Positions 45,204 through 53,583 of a DNA stretch of 64,000 nucleotides are shown here, piece by piece. Both the position numbers and the translations under genes were made by a program. Every line of letters begins with the position of its first letter. Position 1 is the first letter of the stretch. The notes under the pieces are model-generated. The model was not told the origin of the DNA, searched no databases, and saw nothing but the letters and a program-made list of their open reading frames with translations. The stretch is taken from NCBI RefSeq assembly GCF_002896855.1, contig NZ_CP021850.1, forward strand, positions 2,133,665-2,197,664. Direction: 5' to 3'. The DNA comes from Clostridium thermosuccinogenes. GTDB taxonomy: Bacteria; Bacillota; Clostridia; Acetivibrionales; DSM-5807.

Positions 45204-45364
45204 TTGAAACAAAAGAGAGGTTCTTTACTGAATTGGTTGAAAATTATACGATAAATTGTTAAATTTCAGTGTTAGTCTGATTTGTTGCTCTAAAATAGGA
45301 TATTTTCAACCAACAGAGGTCAGAACCAAAGAGTTATATTATTATCATGCTTGGCTGAAATATA

Positions 45365-45823
45365 CTAATAGCATGCGAAGAACTGTATTTCATCCAGGTC
45401 CACACCAAAGTATACCCATCTGCGTCCGGTCCATCTCCAGCCTGCCACCGAACGTCTGCCGACGAATACTAAAAACGCCCAGAACTGCTGTCCGTTTCTA
45501 AGCCACAGATAAACAAATCTGAAACGGCATGGAATAATAGCTCCAGGGTCCACGGCAAATACTCCTACTCCTGTACCCGGTGCTGCCAGCGATTGGGCCT
45601 GGGCGACAGAAGGTGTAAAGCTTGGCGGTGGCCCTGATGGCGGCTGAAAACCTTGACCTGCCTGGCCGGGAGGCATGAAACCGCCTGGCACGCCGGGTTG
45701 GAATCCCGGTATAAACTGGCCTGGTCCAAACTGTCCCAGCCCTTGTCCAAAGGGAGGGCCAAACTGCTGTCCGAAGGGAGGAAACTGTCCTTCTATTTGG
45801 CGGTCGTCGTCATATGGAATCAT
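45365..45823 (-). CDS. Phe/Gly/Pro/Gln-rich protein with aromatic C-terminal domain
   Basis: A protein of about 152 residues in two parts. Residues about 10-85 are low complexity, with repeats of FGQ, FGPP, GPG and PGFQPG. Residues 95-152 form a compact, aromatic and Arg-rich domain beginning AVDPGAIIPCRFRFVYLWL, with VGRRSVAGWRWTGRRWVYFG and a terminal FFACY. The pattern suggests a spore-coat or spore-surface protein of Clostridia, but I cannot assign a family with certainty. Start at 45823, with AAAGGAGAG upstream. It lies between two helicase genes on the same strand with a hairpin after it. Confidence 0.78.
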   Translation of the reverse strand: MIPYDDDRQIEGQFPPFGQQFGPPFGQGLGQFGPGQFIPGFQPGVPGGFMPPGQAGQGFQPPSGPPPSFTPSVAQAQSLAAPGTGVGVFAVDPGAIIPCRFRFVYLWLRNGQQFWAFLVFVGRRSVAGWRWTGRRWVYFGVDLDEIQFFACY

Positions 45824-45897
45824 ACTAACACTCTCCTTTATCAGCATTCATATTTACATATTATGCTTTTAAGAGTGTTTGAGTTACCATAATTACT

Positions 45898-47967
45898 CTA
45901 CTGAAGCATTTCATCCAGATATTCCGACAGCATGCCGTTGTTTTCATATCCGTTGGCCGATAGATTTGATTCAAAGGTATATAGCCTGTCACTGCAGCGT
46001 CTTAGCAACGCCCGCATTATTATGGCAAGATAATGCCTTTGATAGGATTCTTCCATTTCTTCCGTGTAAATTTTGCCGGTGTCCCAGGTTTTTGTAAGGA
46101 CATGGGCATTGGTCAGCTCTTTTATGCTCCTAGGCGTCCAGTTCTCACTGCTTATGCCGCTTAGGATTATTATCCTGCTTTTTAAGGTGCTGGACAGATA
46201 AGCTATGGGCGTGGACAATATCACCGAGTCTCCGTTAAGAGTTTCTTCCAGTTCAAAAATGCTCTCCGCCGCTTTTATACCTCCCCTTATCATGTCCAGG
46301 AAGCCTTTGTTCGCATTCATGTTGCTGAACCTGGAAACCGTGTCAACAAAGGTCTGGGCGCTGTCTATAAGCTTCTTTGCCTGCAGGATGTCATCATCGG
46401 AAATCTCCCTGGAAATGAGAATTTCAAGAAAAACCTTCTGAAAGAACTCATTAATCGGAAGAGGATTTTCCCTTTCCTTGTACTCCTTTATCCAGTTGCG
46501 TATGTACTCGTATTTTTCCAGGTTATAATAGCCTATCCTCTCCACCAGACCCGGAAACTCAACATCGGGCAGCTCTGCAAATGGCCTCTGGCTGCATATT
46601 TCTCCTGCCAGGATGGAGCTTCGCACAGGATCGATTTTTAGCAGCATCCTTATCAAAGCTTTTACATCATCCCGGTTGGGAAAAATATTATATCCCGGAT
46701 GGCATAAATGGGCCAGGGTGATAAGAGCCTGGGAAAAGGGGTTATCCACCACCCGGTTTTTACGCGTCAGATTTTTAAGCTGAATTCCCTCTTTCTCCAG
46801 CATTCTTCCTATGACAAACTCAGTCACCGGGTCCGCATAGGTCGAAATCACAGCAATATCCGAAGGCTTGTACCCTTCATTTTTTATCAGGCTGCATATT
46901 TTCTGTCCGATATTTTCCAACATCTCACTTCTCAGCTCCACCGGGGCTTCCCGGATGATTACCGAATCATCCTTTAGCTTTGCACCCTGGGAGTGTTCTA
47001 TATTGTTATACAACATGTCGGAAAATTCATACATAAATTCCTTGCAGGTATAAGACCCTTCCAGGTCAATAATGCTGCATTTGTCCAGCAGCTTTTTCTT
47101 CATATATTCATGGTTTCCTCCGAATATTTCCCCATAACCGCATTCATGATTGTAGCCAAGCAGGCATGTTTTTAGGTTGGGCAGGAGGTACTCTATAAAG
47201 TCAACTTCCGTAGGCACACATTCTTCTATATTGTCAACTATTATGTGCTCCACCCTTTTAAACAGATGGGCTTTATATTCCTCATCCTTTAAAAGGCAGT
47301 TATTATATAGGTCTACTGCCATTCCAAAATCGAGGATTCCCAGTTCCAGGCATTTCTTTCTGTATGCGCTGATTATCTCATCAGCCTCACTAAAAATTTG
47401 CTTTTTTATGTCATTTTTCTGCTCCAGTGCATTATAAAGCCTGCTGCCGATTTCATAATAAGGAATATCGGAAGTGGCCGCCTTAACCAGATTGGATGTA
47501 AGATCTATGGCTATCCGGTCGGTAAAGGAAGTTAGTCCGGCAAAAATGCCTTTGGCATCCCGGCGGGGTTCTATAGCCTTGGATACAAGGTACTGTGCCG
47601 TCTCAAAGGTCATAAATACAGGCTGAATGCTTTTATTTGCTATCTCGCCGCAGTTTTTTAAAACAATCGGATAAAAGGTCTTTATTTCTCCCTGGATGAA
47701 GCCATAATAAGAAGTTCTCCATATGCTTCCTGACGAACCAAGGACTGTTTTCGACCTCCATTCCAATGACTGCATCCTGTTAAGAAGCAGTATCAGTATT
47801 TTTTCACTGGGTATGCCCAGCTTTTCCACCATGTATTTATATCTTTCCAGCAGTATCGTAGATTTTCCCGATCCGGTAGGTCCTCTGAGTATGATTTTGG
47901 ATTTATCCCCCGGAGCTTCAATGGCTCTTAGCGCCTGTTTACTGAACGTGATGGCATATCCCTCCAA
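45898..47967 (-). CDS. AddB-like SF1 helicase subunit without nuclease domain
   Basis: A protein of about 689 residues with a clear Walker A (LRGPTGSGKSTILLERY). Its motif II is degenerate (HIIVDNIEECVP instead of a DExQ box). Later parts read VILSTPIAYLSSTLKSRIIILSGISSENWTP and AIIMRALLRRCSDRLYTFES, similar in layout to AddB/RecC-type chains. The AddB C-terminal Fe-S nuclease is missing, but a nuclease of that type is encoded at 42034. The start is unclear: the frame opens at a TTG (47967) with GGAGGG inside it and no in-frame ATG after the RBS. Confidence 0.78.
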   Translation of the reverse strand: MEGYAITFSKQALRAIEAPGDKSKIILRGPTGSGKSTILLERYKYMVEKLGIPSEKILILLLNRMQSLEWRSKTVLGSSGSIWRTSYYGFIQGEIKTFYPIVLKNCGEIANKSIQPVFMTFETAQYLVSKAIEPRRDAKGIFAGLTSFTDRIAIDLTSNLVKAATSDIPYYEIGSRLYNALEQKNDIKKQIFSEADEIISAYRKKCLELGILDFGMAVDLYNNCLLKDEEYKAHLFKRVEHIIVDNIEECVPTEVDFIEYLLPNLKTCLLGYNHECGYGEIFGGNHEYMKKKLLDKCSIIDLEGSYTCKEFMYEFSDMLYNNIEHSQGAKLKDDSVIIREAPVELRSEMLENIGQKICSLIKNEGYKPSDIAVISTYADPVTEFVIGRMLEKEGIQLKNLTRKNRVVDNPFSQALITLAHLCHPGYNIFPNRDDVKALIRMLLKIDPVRSSILAGEICSQRPFAELPDVEFPGLVERIGYYNLEKYEYIRNWIKEYKERENPLPINEFFQKVFLEILISREISDDDILQAKKLIDSAQTFVDTVSRFSNMNANKGFLDMIRGGIKAAESIFELEETLNGDSVILSTPIAYLSSTLKSRIIILSGISSENWTPRSIKELTNAHVLTKTWDTGKIYTEEMEESYQRHYLAIIMRALLRRCSDRLYTFESNLSANGYENNGMLSEYLDEMLQ

Positions 47968-47982
47968 TTTTATACTAGTAAT

Positions 47983-48011
47983 ATTATACCTGTGAAAATT
48001 AATGCATGCAA
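47983..48011 (-). promoter_or_regulatory. Promoter of the AddB-like helicase gene
   Basis: On the minus strand, TTGCAT (48006-48011), a 17-nt spacer and TATAAT (47983-47988). Transcription would start only about 10-15 nt before the TTG, giving a near-leaderless mRNA. Confidence 0.65.
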
Positions 48012-48165
48012 TGACGGCCTGCTTTTTCTAAGGTATTCTAAGGCCAAGAGATTTGCCTGCCTCCGGATGCAAGTAAATTGCATATTGAACCTACTTATTT
48101 GAAAAGATGGCACAATGTTTTATATTGAGTTATAATAATGGGTAAAATCCGTTATGAGGTGTATT

Positions 48166-49002
48166 ATGAGTAAAACCATTTTTCCTTTAATTACTGAAGA
48201 AGAGAAAAAACTACCCTTTTTCGTAACCAGTGTAGGTATCTCTGAAAATCAGGATCATATGGTGAGGCCTTCCGGGTGCGGGGATTACCATTGGTTGCAT
48301 TGTGTCAAGGGTTCAGGCATGCTGAAAATAGATGGCGGTGAGCATCTGATATCTGAAAACACAGGTTTTTTCTTTTATCCCCGTATACCCCATGAGTATT
48401 ATCCCCTGGAAGAACCCTGGGAAACCCACTGGCTGACTTTTAACGGTTATGCGGTGCATGAGCTTATGGAGCTTCTTAAACTTACAGATTGGGAAGTGTT
48501 CAGCCTGTCCGATATTCAGGCTGTAGAAAATCTCATGGAAGGCATTTATGTTTCACTGCAGTCGTCAAAAGCGGTAAAAGGATTTGAAACCTCAGTTTTG
48601 CTTTATAAGTTTCTTATCGAAGTAAAAAATCATATAGATCCTGTCAATTCCACGAATAAATATCCAAAATACAATCAACTGCAGCCTGTTATATCCTATA
48701 TGGAGCAAAATTACAGCAAGGATATCACTTTAAAGGAATTATCGGAACTCATAGATATAACCCCATACCACTTATGCCGCATTTTTAAGCAAACCTTTAA
48801 TATGCGCCCTTTTACATATCTCACCAGACTTAGGGTCCAGAAGGCAAAGGAAATGATGCTCGAATCCGTACATGAACCTATACGGGAAATAGGAAAAAGA
48901 GCGGGTTACAACGACGCCAGCTACTTTTGCTCCATTTTTAAAGAGCATGAAGGCTTGACACCTTCCGAATTCCGGAGGATGCACGGAAACGGGCAGGGTT
49001 AG
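48166..49002 (+). CDS. AraC-family transcriptional regulator
   Basis: A protein of about 278 residues on the plus strand. It has an N-terminal cupin sensor (DYHWLHCVKGSGMLKIDGG, FFYPRIPHEYYPLEEPWETH) and a C-terminal AraC DNA-binding domain (ITLKELSELIDITPYHLCRIF and IREIGKRAGYNDASYFCSIF). The EPWETHWLTF element is typical of sugar-responsive members. The start at 48166 is chosen because GAGGTG lies 4 nt before it; an ATG at 48154 overlaps that RBS. It is divergent from the helicase gene and has no sugar gene beside it in the window, so its target is unknown. Confidence 0.9.
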   Translation: MSKTIFPLITEEEKKLPFFVTSVGISENQDHMVRPSGCGDYHWLHCVKGSGMLKIDGGEHLISENTGFFFYPRIPHEYYPLEEPWETHWLTFNGYAVHELMELLKLTDWEVFSLSDIQAVENLMEGIYVSLQSSKAVKGFETSVLLYKFLIEVKNHIDPVNSTNKYPKYNQLQPVISYMEQNYSKDITLKELSELIDITPYHLCRIFKQTFNMRPFTYLTRLRVQKAKEMMLESVHEPIREIGKRAGYNDASYFCSIFKEHEGLTPSEFRRMHGNGQG

Positions 49003-49007
49003 TCATT

Positions 49008-49271
49008 CTATGTCCCTGCCTTTGCTTCATAAGCCTTTTCCAGGGCTTTTGCCAGCTGATCTGGGCAGGATGTCCCTTTTCCCCTGCAGTCTATGCCTTT
49101 TAACCTCTTTATAACCTCGGAAACCGGCATTCCCTCCACCAGTTTTCCGATTCCCTGAAGGCTGCCCCGGCATCCTTCCTTAAATTCTACACTTTTTACT
49201 ATTCCGTCTTCTATGCTGAAAGTTATTTTTCTTGAGCAAACCAGTTCCGTATCATATGAAATTCTGTCCAA
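49008..49271 (-). CDS. TSCPD domain protein
   Basis: An 87-residue protein with the C-terminal TSCPD signature (RGKGTSCPDQLAKALEKA) and a conserved N-terminal half with VCSRKITFSIEDGIVKSVEF and FKEGCRGSLQGIGKLV. TSCPD domains also occur at the C-terminus of adenosylcobalamin-dependent ribonucleotide reductases, where the cysteines take part in redox. The stand-alone form is of unknown function. It is convergent with the AraC gene, with only 5 nt between stops. Confidence 0.9.
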   Translation of the reverse strand: MDRISYDTELVCSRKITFSIEDGIVKSVEFKEGCRGSLQGIGKLVEGMPVSEVIKRLKGIDCRGKGTSCPDQLAKALEKAYEAKAGT

Positions 49272-49540
49272 TTGTAAATATCCCCTTTACATAAGAATTT
49301 TTCTTTACAATATCATTAAAATCATATCATCAAAGTTTTTACATTATTCCTATGCATCATCCTTTATCACCGGAATTCTTGGGTTCAAGCGCATCCGAAT
49401 TCAGCTGGATCGGCATCTGCAGCAAATTCGCAAACCTAAAAAGAAACCAACTCCTTAAAGCCTGAGGCTATGCCAGGATACTTAAATTGCAACAATAGCA
49501 ATTATAGCTTAAATACTCCTTTTAGATGGGATAAAGCCTG

Positions 49541-50857
49541 TTAATCTTCTGGTATTATCAGCTTTTGCCCCACCATGAGCTTGTTGGGATCAGTCAACCC
49601 GTTTGCTTCCATTATCAAGGTGTATTTCTCTATATCATTGTAATACTTTTTGCTTATCCCTTGCAGGGTGTCTCCCGGTTCAACTATATGCACAACAGGT
49701 TCAGCACCTTCGTTTTCACCAGAAGAAGCATCACCTTCTGCATCCGCTTCGCCTCCGCTCTGATCCTCTCCAATCTCATCGCTCTGCTGGTCCTGGCTGT
49801 CGCCGTTTTTACCGCCGGATTTGGAATCTGTCGGGTCCAAAGTGCTGGTCTGTCCCGTGGGAATGTCGTTTTTGCTTTGATGTTTTCCCGGCCACAGTTC
49901 ATTATACAGGTAATATAAAGAAACTGCAACCACTATGCAAGTGATCAATGCCACAATAGTGCCGGTAAAACCGGAACTTTTGCGTTTTCCCTTATCCTCG
50001 TAAAAATCTTCTTCTGATTCTGTATTCCTTTCTACATTTATTTCAAAATCCTCTTCCGGACTATTTACCAATTCCACCTTAACTATCATTACGGATATTC
50101 CATCGGAAAGCTCCATGTTTATAGCTTTTTTGACCAGCATATTGGCCATATAGTCCGTATCGGCATCCTTTGAAAGCACTTCAGAAATCGCTTGCTCATC
50201 CATAGCTTTGACTATATTATCACTGCATATCAGGAATATGTCTCCCTCTTTTAAATGGAAGGTGTTGGACTTTTGTACTCCTGCCATGCTGTTGCCTGAA
50301 ATGCCATCCATTTTGGATGAAAGGGATTTAGCCTGCTCTTTGGATATGATTCCTGCTCTCAACAATCTTTCAATTTTGCTGTTTTCACCTGAAAGCTGGT
50401 TTAAACGCCCGTCCCTCATCAAATAGATCCTGCTGCTTCCGCTGCTTACAGCCGCTGCCATTCCGCCGTCCATCAGGAGCCCCGCGAAACTGTAAGGCTT
50501 GTCCCTGTGTTCAGGATTATTTATAGACATGCTGTATATAATATTATTTATTTCATTTACGCAATCGGACATCTGCTCCAGCTTTCCGTCTATATCACCG
50601 CCCCAGGTAGATATCCTGCTTTGAAATTTTTTCAGTTCCCTTACCATCGAGACCGGCGTTTTCATTTCCGGACTGCTTCTGTCCATTCCAAAGGTCAGCC
50701 CGAATAAATGAAGTTCGGAGCTTCTTTCAACTGAAACCTGAATTTTATCCTGTTCATATTCCTGTTTATATCTTCCGTCTATATAAAAATTATCATTATT
50801 GCTTTCAGAATCGGAAATTGAAACAACAGAAACTCCCACTTTGATGAGATTATCCAT
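49541..50857 (-). CDS. PP2C-like domain - membrane helix - LysM protein
   Basis: A 438-residue protein. Residues about 1-270 look like a PP2C-type phosphatase fold (DNFYIDGRY, FAGLLMDGGMAAAVSSGSSRIYLM, GDIFLICSDNIVKAMDE). Metal-binding aspartates are partly replaced: SDG reads SDN and the DGxGG loop reads GMDRSS. A basic stop-transfer and one membrane helix follow (SGFTGTIVALITCIVVAVSL), then a low-complexity acidic linker and a C-terminal LysM domain (VHIVEPGDTLQGISKKYY...LMVGQKLIIPED). It would join a cytoplasmic, perhaps inactive, phosphatase fold to peptidoglycan outside. Monocistronic. Confidence 0.82.
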   Translation of the reverse strand: MDNLIKVGVSVVSISDSESNNDNFYIDGRYKQEYEQDKIQVSVERSSELHLFGLTFGMDRSSPEMKTPVSMVRELKKFQSRISTWGGDIDGKLEQMSDCVNEINNIIYSMSINNPEHRDKPYSFAGLLMDGGMAAAVSSGSSRIYLMRDGRLNQLSGENSKIERLLRAGIISKEQAKSLSSKMDGISGNSMAGVQKSNTFHLKEGDIFLICSDNIVKAMDEQAISEVLSKDADTDYMANMLVKKAINMELSDGISVMIVKVELVNSPEEDFEINVERNTESEEDFYEDKGKRKSSGFTGTIVALITCIVVAVSLYYLYNELWPGKHQSKNDIPTGQTSTLDPTDSKSGGKNGDSQDQQSDEIGEDQSGGEADAEGDASSGENEGAEPVVHIVEPGDTLQGISKKYYNDIEKYTLIMEANGLTDPNKLMVGQKLIIPED

Positions 50858-51010
50858 AAAAAGCTAACCCCCCGCAACATCAGATTTTATGGTAACAACA
50901 AACAGGCATCCTTAATACTGGCTATATACATCATATCATACGCCTTTGCCCAGTTCAATTAAAATTGCAATTTATGCCATAAAGGATAATTTCTTGTCAA
51001 TAATTGGAAA

Positions 51011-51038
51011 GGTGCCGCAGTATTAGCTCTACGGCACC
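51011..51038 (-). terminator. Terminator after the YcdB/SLH gene
   Basis: GGTGCCG and CGGCACC pair around a 14-nt loop, with CTTTCC following on the minus strand, 20 nt past the stop. Confidence 0.75.
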
Positions 51039-51056
51039 TTTCATCAAAGTGTTTCT

Positions 51057-53390
51057 TTACTTTATGAAGCTAAGTGCTTTGTATAAAGCTTGCGCTGCTT
51101 CAGCATAAGTAACCTTGTCGTCTCCCTTGAAAACTTCTCCTTCTTTGACAGGCAGTATGCCCAATACGGAGCAGATGGCTGCATACCCTGTTTTATCTTT
51201 GCTAATTTCAATATTTTCGGGCAGCTTGAAAATTTCATCTTTCTTTGCTATATCTCCGTATCCTATCAGGTTTGTAAGCAATTCTATAAATTCCACCTTG
51301 GTTATTTCTTCCTTGCCGTTAAACTTATCACCGCTGGGAACGATAATTTTATCAATTACGGCACTCTCCACATAGACGAAGTACGGATCGTCCACAGTGA
51401 CATCTTTAAAAGTCATAGATTTATTGTCTGTGGCTACTGTATAGTAGTAACTTATACCCTTGGCCAGAGCTAACATTTTTACTGCATCTTGCCTTGTAAC
51501 ATTCTCATCATACTTGAAATCCTGCTTTCTCAAAATTCCTTGAGATATGAGAAGCTCTACGCTCCTCTGAGCCCAGTGAGGTCCGAGAGCTTTTATGCTG
51601 GACAAGGGTGTAATCCTCTCATCATAAGCTGACCAATCCACAAGCTCGCCTGTTAATGCATCAATTTCATAATATCCATAAAGATTATCCTTATTGTAGA
51701 AGTTGTACACAAGCTTCGCCGTATCGCCAACCTTCTGTTTACCGTTTTCATCATAGGTTATGCTAACAAAGTATCTAAGTTTTGCTGTCATATTTTCAAA
51801 ATACTTTTCTGCTGCTTCCTCTAGCGGAATTACATCCTTAACCTTAGGGAATTCCACATCACTCCATGTAAAGTTGAAGTTGGTCAGATTTCCTGTTGTA
51901 CGGTCAATACCTACATAAATATTGTTGCTTCCAAACTCAATGCCGTTTACAACCCTTACATAGTTATAGCTGTATTCCTTCATGTACTTCTTGGCTTCTT
52001 CATTCAGCTCAGGAGCTTTAAGGTTTCTATCGGAATAAAATCCATACTGGGACGGTACCAGCTTTTTGATAACTTCAGCAGCTTTTTCTTTACCTTGCTC
52101 CCAGCTCACATTCTCAACGATTTCTTCAGCCTTTTTTCCTTCCTTAAGCATAATATCGTAGGAATAATCATAGCTGCCGGTGTTAAGGTTTAAAACATGA
52201 CCCGTGTTGGCATTTATGCTCAAGTTCAAATATGTTTGTTTATATTCTTCATTCCTATACCAGTTGAAATTCCATATTTTTTCCGAGCCATTCAAGTAGT
52301 AATATCCATTTCCGGAATTATTTTCATCGAATTTTACCCCAAGGATTTCCTCTACAGCCTTTTTATATCCCTCTGCGATCTTCTTGACTTCCTCGTCATT
52401 AACAGCTTTGCTCTTTGGTTCTTTTGCATTAGGATCCATTGGAACCAGATCAGCATCTGACAGCCCGGTCTCAACTGCTTTGCTGTCAATCACTGTCCCG
52501 TCATAATTCATTTCTTTTCCTGTAACCGCATCCATCATGTACATGCTGGACACAGGTGTGTAAGCCAGGATTACCTTTTGCTTTGCAGGACCAAAAATGC
52601 TCTGCTTGTAATTTAATGAGTAGCGCAGTTTGAAATCTACTGTTTTCCTGTATTCCTTCAGAGCTTCCTCTACCGTTTTCAAGTTCTTAGGAGTCTGGAA
52701 TTTTATGCTGTCCAAATCAAAACGGTTGATGCTGAAGCTGGTAACCTTACCTTCCGTGCCATCCACTCCAATATTTATGCTGTAGTTCGGGAAAATTACA
52801 TTGTTGATTTTTCTTGCAAAATCAAAGTAATATGTTATTCTCTCCTTTACTCCACTGGTGCGATAGCTGCTGTACAGATAAGGATCATCTTCGTTTTGAA
52901 GCTCAAAATTCTTTATATCTTCCTTCAATACTTCTTTTATATATTTTTCTGCCACAGCTTTTGCTTCATCGCGGGTAAACTTTGCAACAAAAGCACTGTT
53001 ATTGCCATAAGACTCCCAAGCGTTAAAGGACACAATATCTCCTGTATTGGCATCAACAGCCACACTTACGCTTCCTGACAAGCCTTCTTTTTTACTGAAC
53101 TCTACGCTCCATATCGTGATGCCGCTGCCCCAATATGGGGATAGAGAAACATACCCCTGACTATAAAGATCAGGGTCATCAAGCATTTTCTCTGCGATTT
53201 TCACAGCCTGATCCTTTTTTATTTTTACGTCGCTTTCCTTAATAGCTTCTTCCGGCATAATTTCTCCGGCAGCTATCTTAAGCATAATCTCTTCCTTGGT
53301 GAGATCCCCTGCAAAAACGGTATTGCTGAAAACCAAGGACGCAATCAACAGAAAAACAAGGGATAAAGATGCGATTTTTTTAAGGCTCAT
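51057..53390 (-). CDS. YcdB/YcdC-domain surface protein with SLH repeats
   Basis: A 777-residue secreted protein. The signal peptide is residues 1-28 (LVFLLIASLVFSNTVFAG). The next 560 residues hold YcdB/YcdC (PepSY-like) repeats with VDANTGDIVSFN, IDRTTGNLTNFNF and ALTGELVDW motifs. The C-terminus has two to three S-layer homology segments (YDENVTRQDAVKMLALAKG, FKDVTVDDPYFVYVESAV, KFNGKEEITKVEFIELL) that bind wall polymer. PepSY-like domains often inhibit peptidases or sense the surface; the role of YcdB proteins is open. A hairpin terminator follows. Upstream lies a 190-nt gap to the next gene. Confidence 0.9.
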   Translation of the reverse strand: MSLKKIASLSLVFLLIASLVFSNTVFAGDLTKEEIMLKIAAGEIMPEEAIKESDVKIKKDQAVKIAEKMLDDPDLYSQGYVSLSPYWGSGITIWSVEFSKKEGLSGSVSVAVDANTGDIVSFNAWESYGNNSAFVAKFTRDEAKAVAEKYIKEVLKEDIKNFELQNEDDPYLYSSYRTSGVKERITYYFDFARKINNVIFPNYSINIGVDGTEGKVTSFSINRFDLDSIKFQTPKNLKTVEEALKEYRKTVDFKLRYSLNYKQSIFGPAKQKVILAYTPVSSMYMMDAVTGKEMNYDGTVIDSKAVETGLSDADLVPMDPNAKEPKSKAVNDEEVKKIAEGYKKAVEEILGVKFDENNSGNGYYYLNGSEKIWNFNWYRNEEYKQTYLNLSINANTGHVLNLNTGSYDYSYDIMLKEGKKAEEIVENVSWEQGKEKAAEVIKKLVPSQYGFYSDRNLKAPELNEEAKKYMKEYSYNYVRVVNGIEFGSNNIYVGIDRTTGNLTNFNFTWSDVEFPKVKDVIPLEEAAEKYFENMTAKLRYFVSITYDENGKQKVGDTAKLVYNFYNKDNLYGYYEIDALTGELVDWSAYDERITPLSSIKALGPHWAQRSVELLISQGILRKQDFKYDENVTRQDAVKMLALAKGISYYYTVATDNKSMTFKDVTVDDPYFVYVESAVIDKIIVPSGDKFNGKEEITKVEFIELLTNLIGYGDIAKKDEIFKLPENIEISKDKTGYAAICSVLGILPVKEGEVFKGDDKVTYAEAAQALYKALSFIK

Positions 53391-53583
53391 TAGTTATACC
53401 TCCTAATCAATATTTTAAATCTGCTATAGGATAAATTTTCCACAGATTATCATTGTTTTAGACGAGAAATGTATCCAAAAGGTTCCAAGTAAAACAAAAG
53501 AATTTTTATTTTTGATTCAATTTTTTTGCAAAATTGATATTATTGTTATAAAAGACTAAGCACAGGCTTGAGGTTCTACTCCC

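Noticed and set aside
45365-45823. Considered a collagen-like exosporium protein
   Set aside because: There are no Gly-X-Y triplets in register; the repeats are Phe/Gln/Gly/Pro words.
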